Assembly: GCA_030037185.1 (NCBI GenBank) | Contig: JASHRR010001357.1 | Coordinates: 1 to 5,273, forward strand | Direction of reading: 5' to 3' | DNA length: 5,273 nt | Source: Xanthobacteraceae bacterium | GTDB taxonomy: Bacteria; Pseudomonadota; Alphaproteobacteria; Rhizobiales; Xanthobacteraceae | Shown here: in pieces, positions 1 to 5,273 of the stretch | Layout: each line of letters starts with the position of its first letter | Position numbering within the stretch: the first letter of the stretch is position 1 | The notes under the pieces: generated by a model | The model's input: only the letters and a program-made list of their open reading frames with translations | Database searches by the model: none | What the model was told of the DNA's origin: nothing | Translations under genes and position numbers: made by a program

Positions 1-155
1 CAACCGTCAACGTAATGGCGAGCGGTTCTCAGCGCGCAGTACCATGAGGCCAATCAGCCACCGGATTGCCCGCTCGCTCTCGGTAAGCGTCATCGGTCCG
101 GCCAGCTCCCCTGCTGCCAAGTAAACATGCCACCGCACAGTCCGGTGAGCGTACA

Positions 156-171
156 CTGGGCAATTGTCCAG
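156..171. promoter_or_regulatory. Near-perfect 16-bp palindrome, possible operator
   Basis: The sequence CTGGGCAATTGTCCAG reads the same on both strands except for one symmetric pair (G at 160 against T at 167). It ends 40 bases before the ATG at 212 that begins the broken PepSY gene, which is where a repressor site would sit. No clear -35/-10 pair can be placed with normal spacing around it. The role as an operator is inference; a chance palindrome is possible. Confidence 0.25.
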
Positions 172-211
172 CTTTCGATCTACTATCATGCGTCTAAGGG
201 GGCGAAACGAA

Positions 212-866
212 ATGGCTGGCATCCTCTGACGCGCGATGGTCATCCTGCATCGCTATCTCGGAATCGCGATCGGACTGCTGATGGCGATGTGGTTCGTCTC
301 AGGCATCGTCATGATGTACGTGCCGTACTCGCGCATCCAGGCCGCGGAGCACCTAGACATCTAGCTAGCCGGTGGTTCCCTGGCGGTCCTGCTGCAACTA
401 CGGCGTCATTTACGTCTCCGGCGCAACGCACCATGTGACGGGACTGGTCTTCGGCGTGTTGACGCTCACCTGGGTCTTCAGCGGTCTCGTCTCGATGAAC
501 CCGCGGGGTTTTCTTGAAAGCGGCCGAGGGCCGGAGGCGAGCCTGGCACAGGGGCCTTTACGGCGATGGAAAGAGATCAAGTCGTCCCTGGAGGCGCTGC
601 GCACCCGGCTCGCCATCGGCGGCGTGGTGAGCCTAGCGAGCGCACCGCTCGGCGGCAGGCTTTACTGGATGGCGACGTTCGTCGATGGCAGGAGCAGGCG
701 GCTCGACGTCTCTGGCCTCGCTGCGCCAGCGACGGAGGCCGAACTGGCGGAAGCCGGGCAACGCATCGCCGGCAAGAGTGCGATCGCCGAGCAGGATCTG
801 GTGGTTCCGGACGCGAACGGCGGGAAGCGTAACGTACGCGGCGACACCGATCGCGGGACCCAATAA
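212..866 (+). pseudogene. Broken PepSY-associated transmembrane protein gene
   Basis: This is a decayed relative of the intact gene at 2681-4312. An AAGGGGG ribosome-binding site (about 196-202) precedes ATG 212, but that frame stops at 227-229 after five codons. The family N-terminus continues one frame over from 236: HRYLGIAIGLLMAMWF followed by SGIVMMY matches the first membrane helix of the intact protein at about 20 of 24 positions. A TAG at 362-364 ends it. The frame open from about 372 to 866 resumes at the family's central membrane helix (HHVTGLVFGVLTLTWVFSGL, matching residues 263-287 of the intact protein at about 14 of 25), so roughly 200 codons covering the first periplasmic PepSY domain and second helix are gone. 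Recognisable similarity fades near AIAEQDLVVPDA, corresponding to about residue 415 of 543; the last PepSY domain and helix are missing. A working product is very unlikely. Confidence 0.85.
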
Positions 867-1343
867 TGCGACAGTTACCGCCGTGCACGCGAGAGGGCGA
901 GATTGGCAATTCCTCCAGTATCAAACGAAGCATAGCGGCCCCGCGAACCTGATCTCAGTGTGGCCAGGTAATCCATCTGGGTAACCCTTAAACGATATTA
1001 ATTATCCGGTTAACAGTTACCAATCTTAAATTGTCTGACTAACCATTAACTCCCTTAATCGCCTTGTTAACCTTTAACTCTCTTCTCAGAAGCCCGGCAA
1101 ATTCATCCAGTAAGAACGTGCGATAGGAAGCGCCTTAGGTTATACGAGCAGTCGACCATCAGCGCGCTTTTTCAGATCGGAACGCGCGTATCACCGTCGA
1201 CGGTTGGTGCAGTGCGCGCGAGCATCCCCCCTCCCGCTTCGCGCATGAACCCGGTCATTACGCCGCATCATGGGCGCCGGGGTGTCTATTTCCCGCAAGC
1301 GGTGGGGAGGGGATGCAAGACCATAGGCTGACGAGGAGGTCCC
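867..1343. other. Stretch without a recognisable gene
   Basis: No frame here can be assigned to a family. One + frame runs from the end of the PepSY remnant to a TAA at 982-984 and contains GRDWQFLQYQTKHSGPANLI, which looks protein-like but which I cannot place. It may be part of another truncated gene joined to the pseudogene. After it comes the AT-rich TTAAC island, listed separately, and then GC-rich sequence with a perfect 12-bp palindrome ACCGTCGACGGT at 1193-1204. The stretch ends at the ribosome-binding site of the small open frame at 1344. Confidence 0.5.
979..1080. repeat. AT-rich island with clustered TTAA/TTAAC words
   Basis: Eight TTAA words start at 988, 998, 1010, 1026, 1046, 1055, 1067 and 1074; four continue as TTAAC. 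Two composite units share the form TTAAT-N6-GTTAAC, at 998-1014 and 1055-1071, with starts 57 bases apart. The surroundings are strongly GC-rich, so the change in composition is abrupt. This could be a promoter/operator region whose gene has been lost, or a protein-binding array. It resembles the alphaproteobacterial CtrA site (TTAA-N7-TTAAC), but the spacing here is eight bases rather than seven. Function is unproven. Confidence 0.45.
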
Positions 1344-1436
1344 ATGTTTCACCGAACCTGGATAGGCGCGGCGCTGGTCGCGACGTTGTACCTGTACGTT
1401 CCCGGCGCGAAAGCCGAAGAAGCCATACCTTCTTAA
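1344..1436 (+). pseudogene. Signal-peptide leader of a truncated exported protein
   Basis: A 30-codon open frame begins at ATG 1344 behind a textbook AGGAGGT (1334-1340). The product starts MFHRTW, has a hydrophobic core IGAALVATLYLYV, and then GAKA followed by EE, a good signal peptidase I site (A-K-A before E). It ends four residues later at TAA 1434-1436. The strong start and complete signal peptide suggest the beginning of a periplasmic or outer-membrane protein whose body has been deleted or frameshifted. No family can be named because nothing of the mature part is left; no convincing continuation was found in the other frames downstream. A genuine tiny exported protein is the alternative but less likely in this run of broken genes. 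Confidence 0.45.
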
Positions 1437-1834
1437 CCTTATTGAGAAAATAAGATCGTGAGCGCGGAGGCGGAGCCCCAATCGCGCCGCAGATCCGCAG
1501 ATCAATTATTTGGGAGGAGCCACCGCTCGAGCTAGCACCGTGTTCCATCGGGAAGCGTGATCTTCAGAAATTCGCCACCATTCGTCCATCGCGTATCGGA
1601 TGGATCGTCGCGGTAACGGCCATCCCGGGAGTTAACGTCCTGGGCTGCCAGCCCTCGCGCGGACGCACAGGACATCCATGGTTCCAACCCCCATTTGCCG
1701 CCTGCTCGACATTGAGCATCCAATCGCGCACGGTGGCATGGGTTCGGCCACCTCTCTTAGGGTTGGCCGGCGAGATATTGGATGACGCCGAGCGCGATAC
1801 GAGAAGGTCCGCTCATGACTCACACCGTGAACAA
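1437..1834. other. Stretch without a recognisable gene
   Basis: Neither strand gives a product I recognise. On the - strand a 63-codon frame (1532-1723) contains RDGRYRDDPSDTRW and GGEFLKITLPDGT, which look more like real protein than a random shadow and might be the tail of a lost enzyme gene, but no family could be matched. On the + strand an ATG at 1815, with AGAAGG upstream at about 1802-1807, opens a frame that stops after nine codons. This may be the original start of the transporter whose fragment follows, or chance. Confidence 0.4.
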
Positions 1835-1995
1835 TTGGCTTTGAGGCCAGGCTCGCTTGGCCCCGTCTTAGGCGCCAGCCTGATCGGCATTCTGTTCGGT
1901 TCGGCCATCTTCGGATGGGTAGGCGACCGCTGTGGTCGCAAGGTGGAACTTGTCAGCCGGTGATAGCTTCTGTCCTGGCCGGTCTATCGACCTGA
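1835..1995 (+). pseudogene. Major facilitator superfamily transporter fragment
   Basis: The frame reads LGPVLGASLIGILFGSAIFG and then WVGDRCGRKVELVS, ending at TGA 1961-1963. This is the second membrane helix followed by the cytoplasmic loop 2-3 signature of the major facilitator superfamily (G-x-x-x-D-R-x-G-R-K; Asp at 1925-1927). Shifting frame at about 1960 gives VIASVLAGLST, which suits the start of the third helix, up to TGA 1993-1995, so a small indel broke the gene. The first helix, the other nine or so helices and any start codon are missing, leaving about 50 of an expected 400-450 residues. The 'LGPV...G' form recalls aromatic-acid:proton or sugar symporters, but the fragment is too short to give a substrate. 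Confidence 0.75.
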
Positions 1996-2045
1996 GTGAT
2001 GCGCCACCGGTTGATTGCAATTACAAATCTGGGTGCCAACCATAG

Positions 2046-2348
2046 CAGGGGGGCGTCAGTTGTAGGCTGGTTGGCCGGGCGAACTATGACGTAATCAAAT
2101 CTGTTATTGCCGGGAGCGGGCTCGACGCTAACAAGTACGGCAGTCACTCGATGCGGTCGGGCTGGCTCTCGACGGCGGCGAGGAACGGCGCCACAGTCTG
2201 GAAGATGAAGGAAATATCCCGGCACAAGAGCACCGATGTCTTGGCCGGCTACGTGCGCGACGCCGAGCTGTTCCAGCAGCATGCCTCGGTCGGGATGTAT
2301 TCAGGGGGCGAGATGGCGGGACTGCTTTGGCTCTTTGGGCTGATTTAG
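2046..2348 (+). pseudogene. C-terminal fragment of a tyrosine recombinase (phage-type integrase)
   Basis: Open from the stop at 2043-2045 to TAG 2346-2348, about 100 codons. The protein reads GLDANKYGSHSMRSG, then STAARNGATVWKMKEISRHK and STDVLAGYVRDAELFQQHA. This is the C-terminal catalytic end of a tyrosine recombinase: HSMR is the H-x-x-R box (His at 2145-2147), the second His is in SRHKS (2223-2225), and the nucleophile Tyr is in AGYVRD (2250-2252). The N-terminal DNA-binding domain and the first catalytic Arg are absent, so it cannot recombine DNA alone. A run of six G bases (2048-2053) lies at the point where similarity begins and may mark a frameshift. The 15 or so residues after QQHA look like the natural tail. 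It probably derives from a genomic island or integrative element that has since been lost. Confidence 0.85.
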
Positions 2349-2646
2349 GGTTGCCTCTCGACTCGCTACCGCGGTTCGGCGTTGAGAAAATCCGCACGTG
2401 GGTGGTTGCTCGCCCTCATGGTGCCGTGCTGCGACCCGCTGGCCATTCGCGCTGACGGACGCGTTCGGCGCAGCGATCTACTATCTAAAGCCACACTTGG
2501 TCGGTAATAACCTTCGATAGCCGCCGTGGTGACGCGATCGAGCGTCACAGCGGCTTTCCGTGAAGGCTCAAACACCCGAGCCCCAAACGCTTACCACGCG
2601 CCGCGCTGGCGCTTTCGTTCTTCAGCCGAAAACGGCCGATTCCCGC
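2349..2646. other. Non-coding stretch between integrase remnant and PepSY gene
   Basis: No gene can be supported. A 69-codon - strand frame (2366-2575) has no recognisable domain, and no start with a ribosome-binding site was seen. The stretch does hold a strong stem-loop at 2520-2554, listed separately. No tRNA or obvious integrase attachment site was found next to the recombinase remnant. Confidence 0.5.
2520..2554. repeat. Stem-loop from an inverted repeat
   Basis: GTGACGC (2529-2535) and GCGTCAC (2542-2548) are perfect inverted copies around the six-base loop GATCGA. They are flanked by a second matching pair, GCCGC (2520-2524) and GCGGC (2550-2554), with a small internal bulge. Neither side is followed by a T-run, so it is a poor intrinsic terminator. 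It might be a protein-binding site, a recombination-site arm or a bidirectional transcript stabiliser; none of these is shown. Confidence 0.4.
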
Positions 2647-2674
2647 AAAACAGGCCTAACTAAGCTTGTAAGGC
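2647..2674 (-). terminator. Probable intrinsic terminator of the PepSY gene
   Basis: Read on the - strand, GCCTTAC (2674-2668) and GTTAGGC (2660-2654) pair across a seven-base loop with one T-T mismatch. They are followed by CTGTTTT (2653-2647). The hairpin begins six bases after the TAG stop of the PepSY gene, the expected place. The stem is short and imperfect and the T-run only four long, so strength is uncertain. Confidence 0.45.
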
Positions 2675-2680
2675 TATTTG

Positions 2681-4312
2681 CTATTGGCCAATCAGAACGA
2701 TCGCTTCCGCCGGTGCTGGTTTCCTAGCGCCACTTCTGAGGGCCCTGGCCCCGTGAACCGTGTTGCGGGCAATTCTCTTGATCCCGAGATAGCCGCCTAT
2801 GCTGCTCGCCGCGAGGCCCCCGAGGCACAGGACAAGCATGACGATGTCCCAGGCCGGCCGATATTCATACAGGATTCTGAAATCAAATCTGTGCAGCCCG
2901 CTATACAGCCAGCGTTCGAGGCGATTCAGCCGGTGAACCTCCGCCACGACGCGGCTCGTTTTGGGGTCCACATAGACCCATGTTTCCATGGGATCGGCGA
3001 ACTTCACGCGCAACGCCGGAAGCGGCTGTAAGTCCCGGCGGGAATAATAATAGGAGTCGTAATCCGTGAGCACCGTCTGCTCTACGACGGGCGTATCGGG
3101 GATGGCGCTTTTCAAGCGGGAAACAAGCGACTCGGTGCTGAACGGTTCGCGTTTGAGCGCAAGCGTGTCGGCGGAAACCAGCAATTCGTTCTCTTCCAGG
3201 CCGACATTGCTGTTGTAGGGCTCGTGCAGCCGCTCGCGAGTCCTGTCATAAGCCGCTCCCTCGAGCCCGACCCGGACAAAATAAAAAGGCATGTCTTGCA
3301 CCCGAGCAAACTCGATTTCCTTGATCTTGCGCCCGTCCAATGACGCATTCCACGCCTGCGCATCAAAGTTTTTGAAAGCGTGCAGGTCGAGTGTACCGCC
3401 GGTAAACGTATTGCGCGGCACGCGCAGACCCACGGCATTCGTCCACGCAAAGGGCTCCATGGACAGCAAGCCGCTATAAGCAAAGGTAAGTGCGGTGACG
3501 CCGAACACCGCGCCCGCGATGTAATGCCATCGCATGCAGCCGGCATAGGGGATCGCCTTCTTTAGCTCGAATGGCCGCGTCCGCCGCCACTGCACAAATC
3601 CGAGAACCAGGCCGAGAACCGCGATGAGACATGCCAGTGCTGACGTCCAAACCATGATTTGATACCAGAGCGGCTGATTGACCCGCAGGCCTCTGAAATA
3701 GAGCCAATGCGGAATGACGCCGAGCCAAGCCAGCGTGCGGGCTTTGCGTGTCGTCAGCTGCGAGACCTCGCCGGTCCGGGGCTGCACATACAACTCCGTG
3801 CTGAGGCCGTCATCGGCCGTGAACTTGTACAAGGGCAGTTGGCGTCCTTGGGCAAGCGTCCATTGATCGACCTCGGTCAATTTGCGCTCGAACCGAACCT
3901 TCCCGGCATCGAGATTGAGGAACCGCGCCGCAATCTGTTGTGCTTTCGCCTCGTCGATACCTCCGAGAACCTCACCCGTGTCGGCGAATACGGTCCCCTC
4001 CCCGCCAAAGCGATAGGCGGGACGATCCGTGACGGTGAGAAGCTGGATGCGACTTGCGCCCCGTCCAGCCGTGCTGTCCCACCCGGCGGAAGCATCGATG
4101 CCCAGCTTTTCGGCCGCGTCTGCGAGTGTCAGCCGGACTTTGGACGGGTCGAGGTCCGGCATCCGCGCAAGACGAACGTCGGGGTCGAGGCGCGGCATTC
4201 CGCCCGCATACATCATCACGATCCCGCTCGCGAACCACATGGCGACCAGCAGGCACAGCGCGATCCCAAGATAGCGGTGCGACAGAATCAAGAGCTTACG
4301 CAATAGCTTCAC
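2681..4312 (-). CDS. PepSY-associated transmembrane protein (PiuB/FoxB-like)
   Basis: A 543-residue inner-membrane protein and the only clearly intact gene here. Helix 1 spans about residues 8-35 and carries HRYLG and SGIVMMY. A periplasmic region with PepSY-like turns (DTGEVL near 111, RTGEV near 179) leads to IPHWLYF at 200-206. Helix 2 is about 215-240 and helix 3 about 263-286 (HYIAGAVFG). A second periplasmic region holds VYVDPKTSRVV (446-456) and RWLYSGLHRFDF (467-478), and helix 4 is about 487-510, with a basic cytoplasmic tail. The recurring His residues beside helices (12, 202, 263, 474) are typical of the family and could be haem ligands. Known relatives such as FoxB help release iron from siderophores at the inner membrane; this specific role is inferred, since no TonB receptor or siderophore gene is in view. 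The start is GTG at 4312, with GGGAGGG at 4326-4320 seven bases upstream. It is monocistronic as far as visible, with a probable terminator right after the TAG stop. It is paralogous to the broken gene at 212-866. Confidence 0.93.
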   Translation of the reverse strand: MKLLRKLLILSHRYLGIALCLLVAMWFASGIVMMYAGGMPRLDPDVRLARMPDLDPSKVRLTLADAAEKLGIDASAGWDSTAGRGASRIQLLTVTDRPAYRFGGEGTVFADTGEVLGGIDEAKAQQIAARFLNLDAGKVRFERKLTEVDQWTLAQGRQLPLYKFTADDGLSTELYVQPRTGEVSQLTTRKARTLAWLGVIPHWLYFRGLRVNQPLWYQIMVWTSALACLIAVLGLVLGFVQWRRTRPFELKKAIPYAGCMRWHYIAGAVFGVTALTFAYSGLLSMEPFAWTNAVGLRVPRNTFTGGTLDLHAFKNFDAQAWNASLDGRKIKEIEFARVQDMPFYFVRVGLEGAAYDRTRERLHEPYNSNVGLEENELLVSADTLALKREPFSTESLVSRLKSAIPDTPVVEQTVLTDYDSYYYSRRDLQPLPALRVKFADPMETWVYVDPKTSRVVAEVHRLNRLERWLYSGLHRFDFRILYEYRPAWDIVMLVLCLGGLAASSIGGYLGIKRIARNTVHGARALRSGARKPAPAEAIVLIGQ

Positions 4313-4319
4313 GGCTCAA

Positions 4320-4326
4320 CCCTCCC
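4320..4326 (-). promoter_or_regulatory. Ribosome-binding site supporting the GTG start
   Basis: On the - strand GGGAGGG lies seven bases before the GTG at 4312. The N-terminus it gives (MKLLRKLLILSHRYLG) matches the short basic stretch before helix 1 that is usual in PepSY-associated membrane proteins, so this start is preferred. Confidence 0.75.
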
Positions 4327-4461
4327 GGCCTGATGGCCTTATATCATTTCGCGAACTTCAACCGCGATAGCTTTGGCTTGCTGATGAAATATGAGTTGCC
4401 ACGGCTCAGTGCAGACCATCGCGTAACCGGAAGTCAATGATAGGCTAGTCGCCTGATTCAA
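4327..4461. other. Upstream region of the PepSY gene
   Basis: About 135 bases separate the ribosome-binding site of the PepSY gene from the end of the transposase remnant. It should contain the promoter. On the - strand a TTGACT (4437-4432) and a TATAAG-like word (near 4338) can be found, but they are not at normal spacing from one another, so no promoter is assigned. I saw no convincing Fur-type box despite the likely iron link. Confidence 0.35.
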
Positions 4462-4696
4462 TCAAATTGAGGGGTAAAGGTGCTTGAGTTTGATACTGGC
4501 GTCGGGCGTTGTTCAGCGGCGCCTTGGTATGTTTGGACATTGCGAGCGTTTTCCCAGGCGGCAATTTCCTCGATCAGGGTTTGTTGAGCGGGAATGCGGC
4601 GATCGAGGCACTGGGAGGTCGAGACGGCGAGTTCGGACTCGGCGAGATCGAGCCAACTGCCATGCTTGGGCGCGGATATCTCGCTGGGTTTTTTGA
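4462..4696 (-). pseudogene. C-terminal remnant of an IS630-family transposase
   Basis: The - strand reads PKHGSWLDLAESELAV, QCLDRRIPAQQTL and AAWENARNVQ, the well-known end of IS630-type DDE transposases (family form PKHGSWLNMAE-x-E, QCLDRRIP, AAW-x-x-x-RN). The Glu of DLAE (4638-4640) is the third catalytic acid. About 20 residues later the frame is broken: the family ending DASIKLKHLYPSI appears one frame over and stops at TGA 4464-4462, while the open frame itself runs on to 4458. The N-terminal helix-turn-helix and the first two catalytic Asp residues are missing, and similarity stops near 4696 on the upstream side. Neither terminal inverted repeats nor a TA duplication could be identified. 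It is a dead insertion-sequence relic. Confidence 0.88.
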
Positions 4697-4939
4697 GAGG
4701 CCATGTATTCGGGGATGGGTTACCCGGCCCGCGGGGCCTGTAGGGGGCAGGTAAAAAGGGCGCCGGGGCGCGCAGCGGTTTGGCGTGTGTTCCCGCCACG
4801 CGGTCACAGCGTTAGCGGCTTCTGCACGCGGGGGCGAGGCGTCAAAATTTCGAGGTGGCGATCGTTAGCACGAAACAGCCTCGCGAGCCCGGCACCGACA
4901 TGACGGCCCCGGCGGTCGGCGCTGGCTAAGATTGGCTAA
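4697..4939. other. GC-rich stretch without a firm gene
   Basis: No family is recognised. A - strand frame from about 4931 down to a TGA at 4806-4804 reads GAGLARLFRANDRHLEILTP and then RPRVQKPLTL. It has protein-like character and could be the tail of a lost gene, but only about 40 codons are open and there is no start. A direct repeat GGCTAAG occurs at 4923-4929 and 4934-4940. Confidence 0.35.
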
Positions 4940-4947
4940 GAACCGAA

Positions 4948-4962
4948 GCCGGGACCGGCGCA
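4948..4962 (+). repeat. 15-bp direct repeat, copy 1
   Basis: GCCGGGACCGGCGCA is identical to 5118-5132, with starts 170 bases apart. Each copy contains the small inverted repeat GCCGG-GA-CCGGC. The two copies fall in different reading frames, so protein repetition does not explain them. Confidence 0.5.
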
Positions 4963-5041
4963 CGGCCCTCGCGCGAGAGGCTGCAGCCGCACGCACCACG
5001 ATGATAGCACGGCTTGCCGTGGCTCAGCGTCGCCCGGCGCA

Positions 5042-5273
5042 ATGGCGATCGTGGCCATGCGGCCGGGCGCAGTGCAGCCGAGTGGTGGTCCCGACCTGCC
5101 GGAAATGGGAGCGACAGGCCGGGACCGGCGCAACGGTCGCATCCCGAATGAATTAATATGGTATATTCCCACCTCGGCTGAGGGGCCGGGGTTTGGTGCG
5201 AACATGTGCCGATGGTGCATCGTCATGTTCATGCTGACCGTCGTTGGCGCCGTGATTTTCTATTGGCGCGTCT
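5042..5273 (+). CDS. Possible membrane protein gene cut by the window edge
   Basis: One + frame is open from the TAA at 4937-4939 to the right edge, about 111 codons, and no stop is seen. In-frame ATGs occur at 5042, 5057, 5105, 5204 and 5225; none has a good ribosome-binding site, and the start is undecided. The part before 5150 is rich in Gly, Arg and Pro and may be non-coding. From 5204 the frame reads MCRWCIVMFMLTVVGAVIFY followed by WRV, a convincing membrane-spanning helix, so a small N-terminally anchored membrane protein starting at 5204 is the most economical reading. The product cannot be named. The long open frame could also be a by-product of high GC. Confidence 0.3.
   Translation, partial: MAIVAMRPGAVQPSGGPDLPEMGATGRDRRNGRIPNELIWYIPTSAEGPGFGANMCRWCIVMFMLTVVGAVIFYWRV
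5118..5132 (+). repeat. 15-bp direct repeat, copy 2
   Basis: Second copy of GCCGGGACCGGCGCA, identical to 4948-4962. The bases on either side diverge within one or two positions, so this is a short isolated repeat rather than part of a longer duplication. Confidence 0.5.

Noticed and set aside
7..243. 78-codon - strand open frame over the left flank
   Set aside because: No recognisable domain, no good ribosome-binding site, and it overlaps the start of the PepSY pseudogene on the other strand.
988..1078. Reading the TTAAC island as CtrA sites or a replication origin
   Set aside because: TTAA-to-TTAAC spacing is eight bases where the CtrA consensus needs seven, and there are no DnaA boxes or replication genes nearby.
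1815..1844. ATG at 1815 as the true start of the transporter
   Set aside because: The frame stops after nine codons and does not join the transporter frame. A start with an internal deletion is possible but cannot be shown.
2520..2554. Stem-loop as the terminator of the PepSY gene
   Set aside because: It has no T-run and lies more than 120 bases past the stop, whereas a hairpin with TTTT lies directly after the stop.
2678..3031. 117-codon + strand open frame
   Set aside because: It is antisense to the C-terminal part of the PepSY gene, with no domain or ribosome-binding site of its own.
3659..4306. 215-codon + strand open frame
   Set aside because: It lies entirely antisense to the intact PepSY gene, has no family resemblance, and is what a GC-rich gene commonly produces on its opposite strand.
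5145..5200. NELIWYIPTS as the first strand of a luciferase-like flavin monooxygenase
   Set aside because: The resemblance is only a few residues long and the following sequence becomes a membrane helix, which does not fit that fold.
1..5273. CRISPR array, tRNA or rRNA
   Set aside because: No regularly spaced repeats and no tRNA- or rRNA-like sequence was noticed on reading through.

Overview
The window looks like an accessory or decaying stretch of a GC-rich proteobacterial chromosome. An alphaproteobacterium (sphingomonad- or rhizobium-like) or a gammaproteobacterium such as Steroidobacter would fit. This rests on recalled protein resemblance only; no rRNA, tRNA or marker gene is present to fix the taxon. 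Exactly one gene is clearly intact. Nearly everything else recognisable is a fragment: three protein genes broken by deletion, truncation or frameshift, plus pieces of two mobility genes.

Left part (1-1436). A short non-coding flank carries a 16-bp near-palindrome (156-171). It leads into a broken PepSY-associated membrane protein gene on the + strand (212-866). This has a frameshift near the start, an internal stop, a deletion of roughly 200 codons and a lost C-terminus. After it comes a frame of unknown origin (about 820-984), an AT-rich island with eight TTAA words in 91 bases (979-1080), and a 30-codon open frame with a strong ribosome-binding site that encodes little more than a signal peptide (1344-1436).

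Middle part (1437-2680). There is a stretch with no recognisable gene, then a short piece of a major facilitator transporter with a frameshift (1835-1995). Next is the C-terminal third of a tyrosine recombinase that keeps its H-x-x-R, His and Tyr residues (2046-2348). A non-coding stretch with a strong stem-loop (2520-2554) and a probable terminator (2647-2674) follows.

Right part. The intact gene (2681-4312, - strand, GTG start, good ribosome-binding site) encodes a 543-residue PepSY-associated transmembrane protein. It belongs to a family tied to iron/siderophore uptake and inner-membrane reduction. It is a paralogue of the broken gene at the left and faces it. Upstream lies the C-terminal remnant of an IS630-type transposase (4462-4696, - strand), then GC-rich sequence with no firm gene. 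A frame open to the right edge (from 4940) acquires a membrane-spanning segment at about 5225-5265.

The simplest reading is a region once carrying TonB/siderophore-type accessory genes and a transporter, hit repeatedly by integrase- and IS-mediated rearrangement, with a single PepSY membrane protein gene remaining. I do not see a convincing new multi-gene system here. The items most worth a second look are the paralogue pair, the TTAAC island, the integrase remnant and the right-edge frame.
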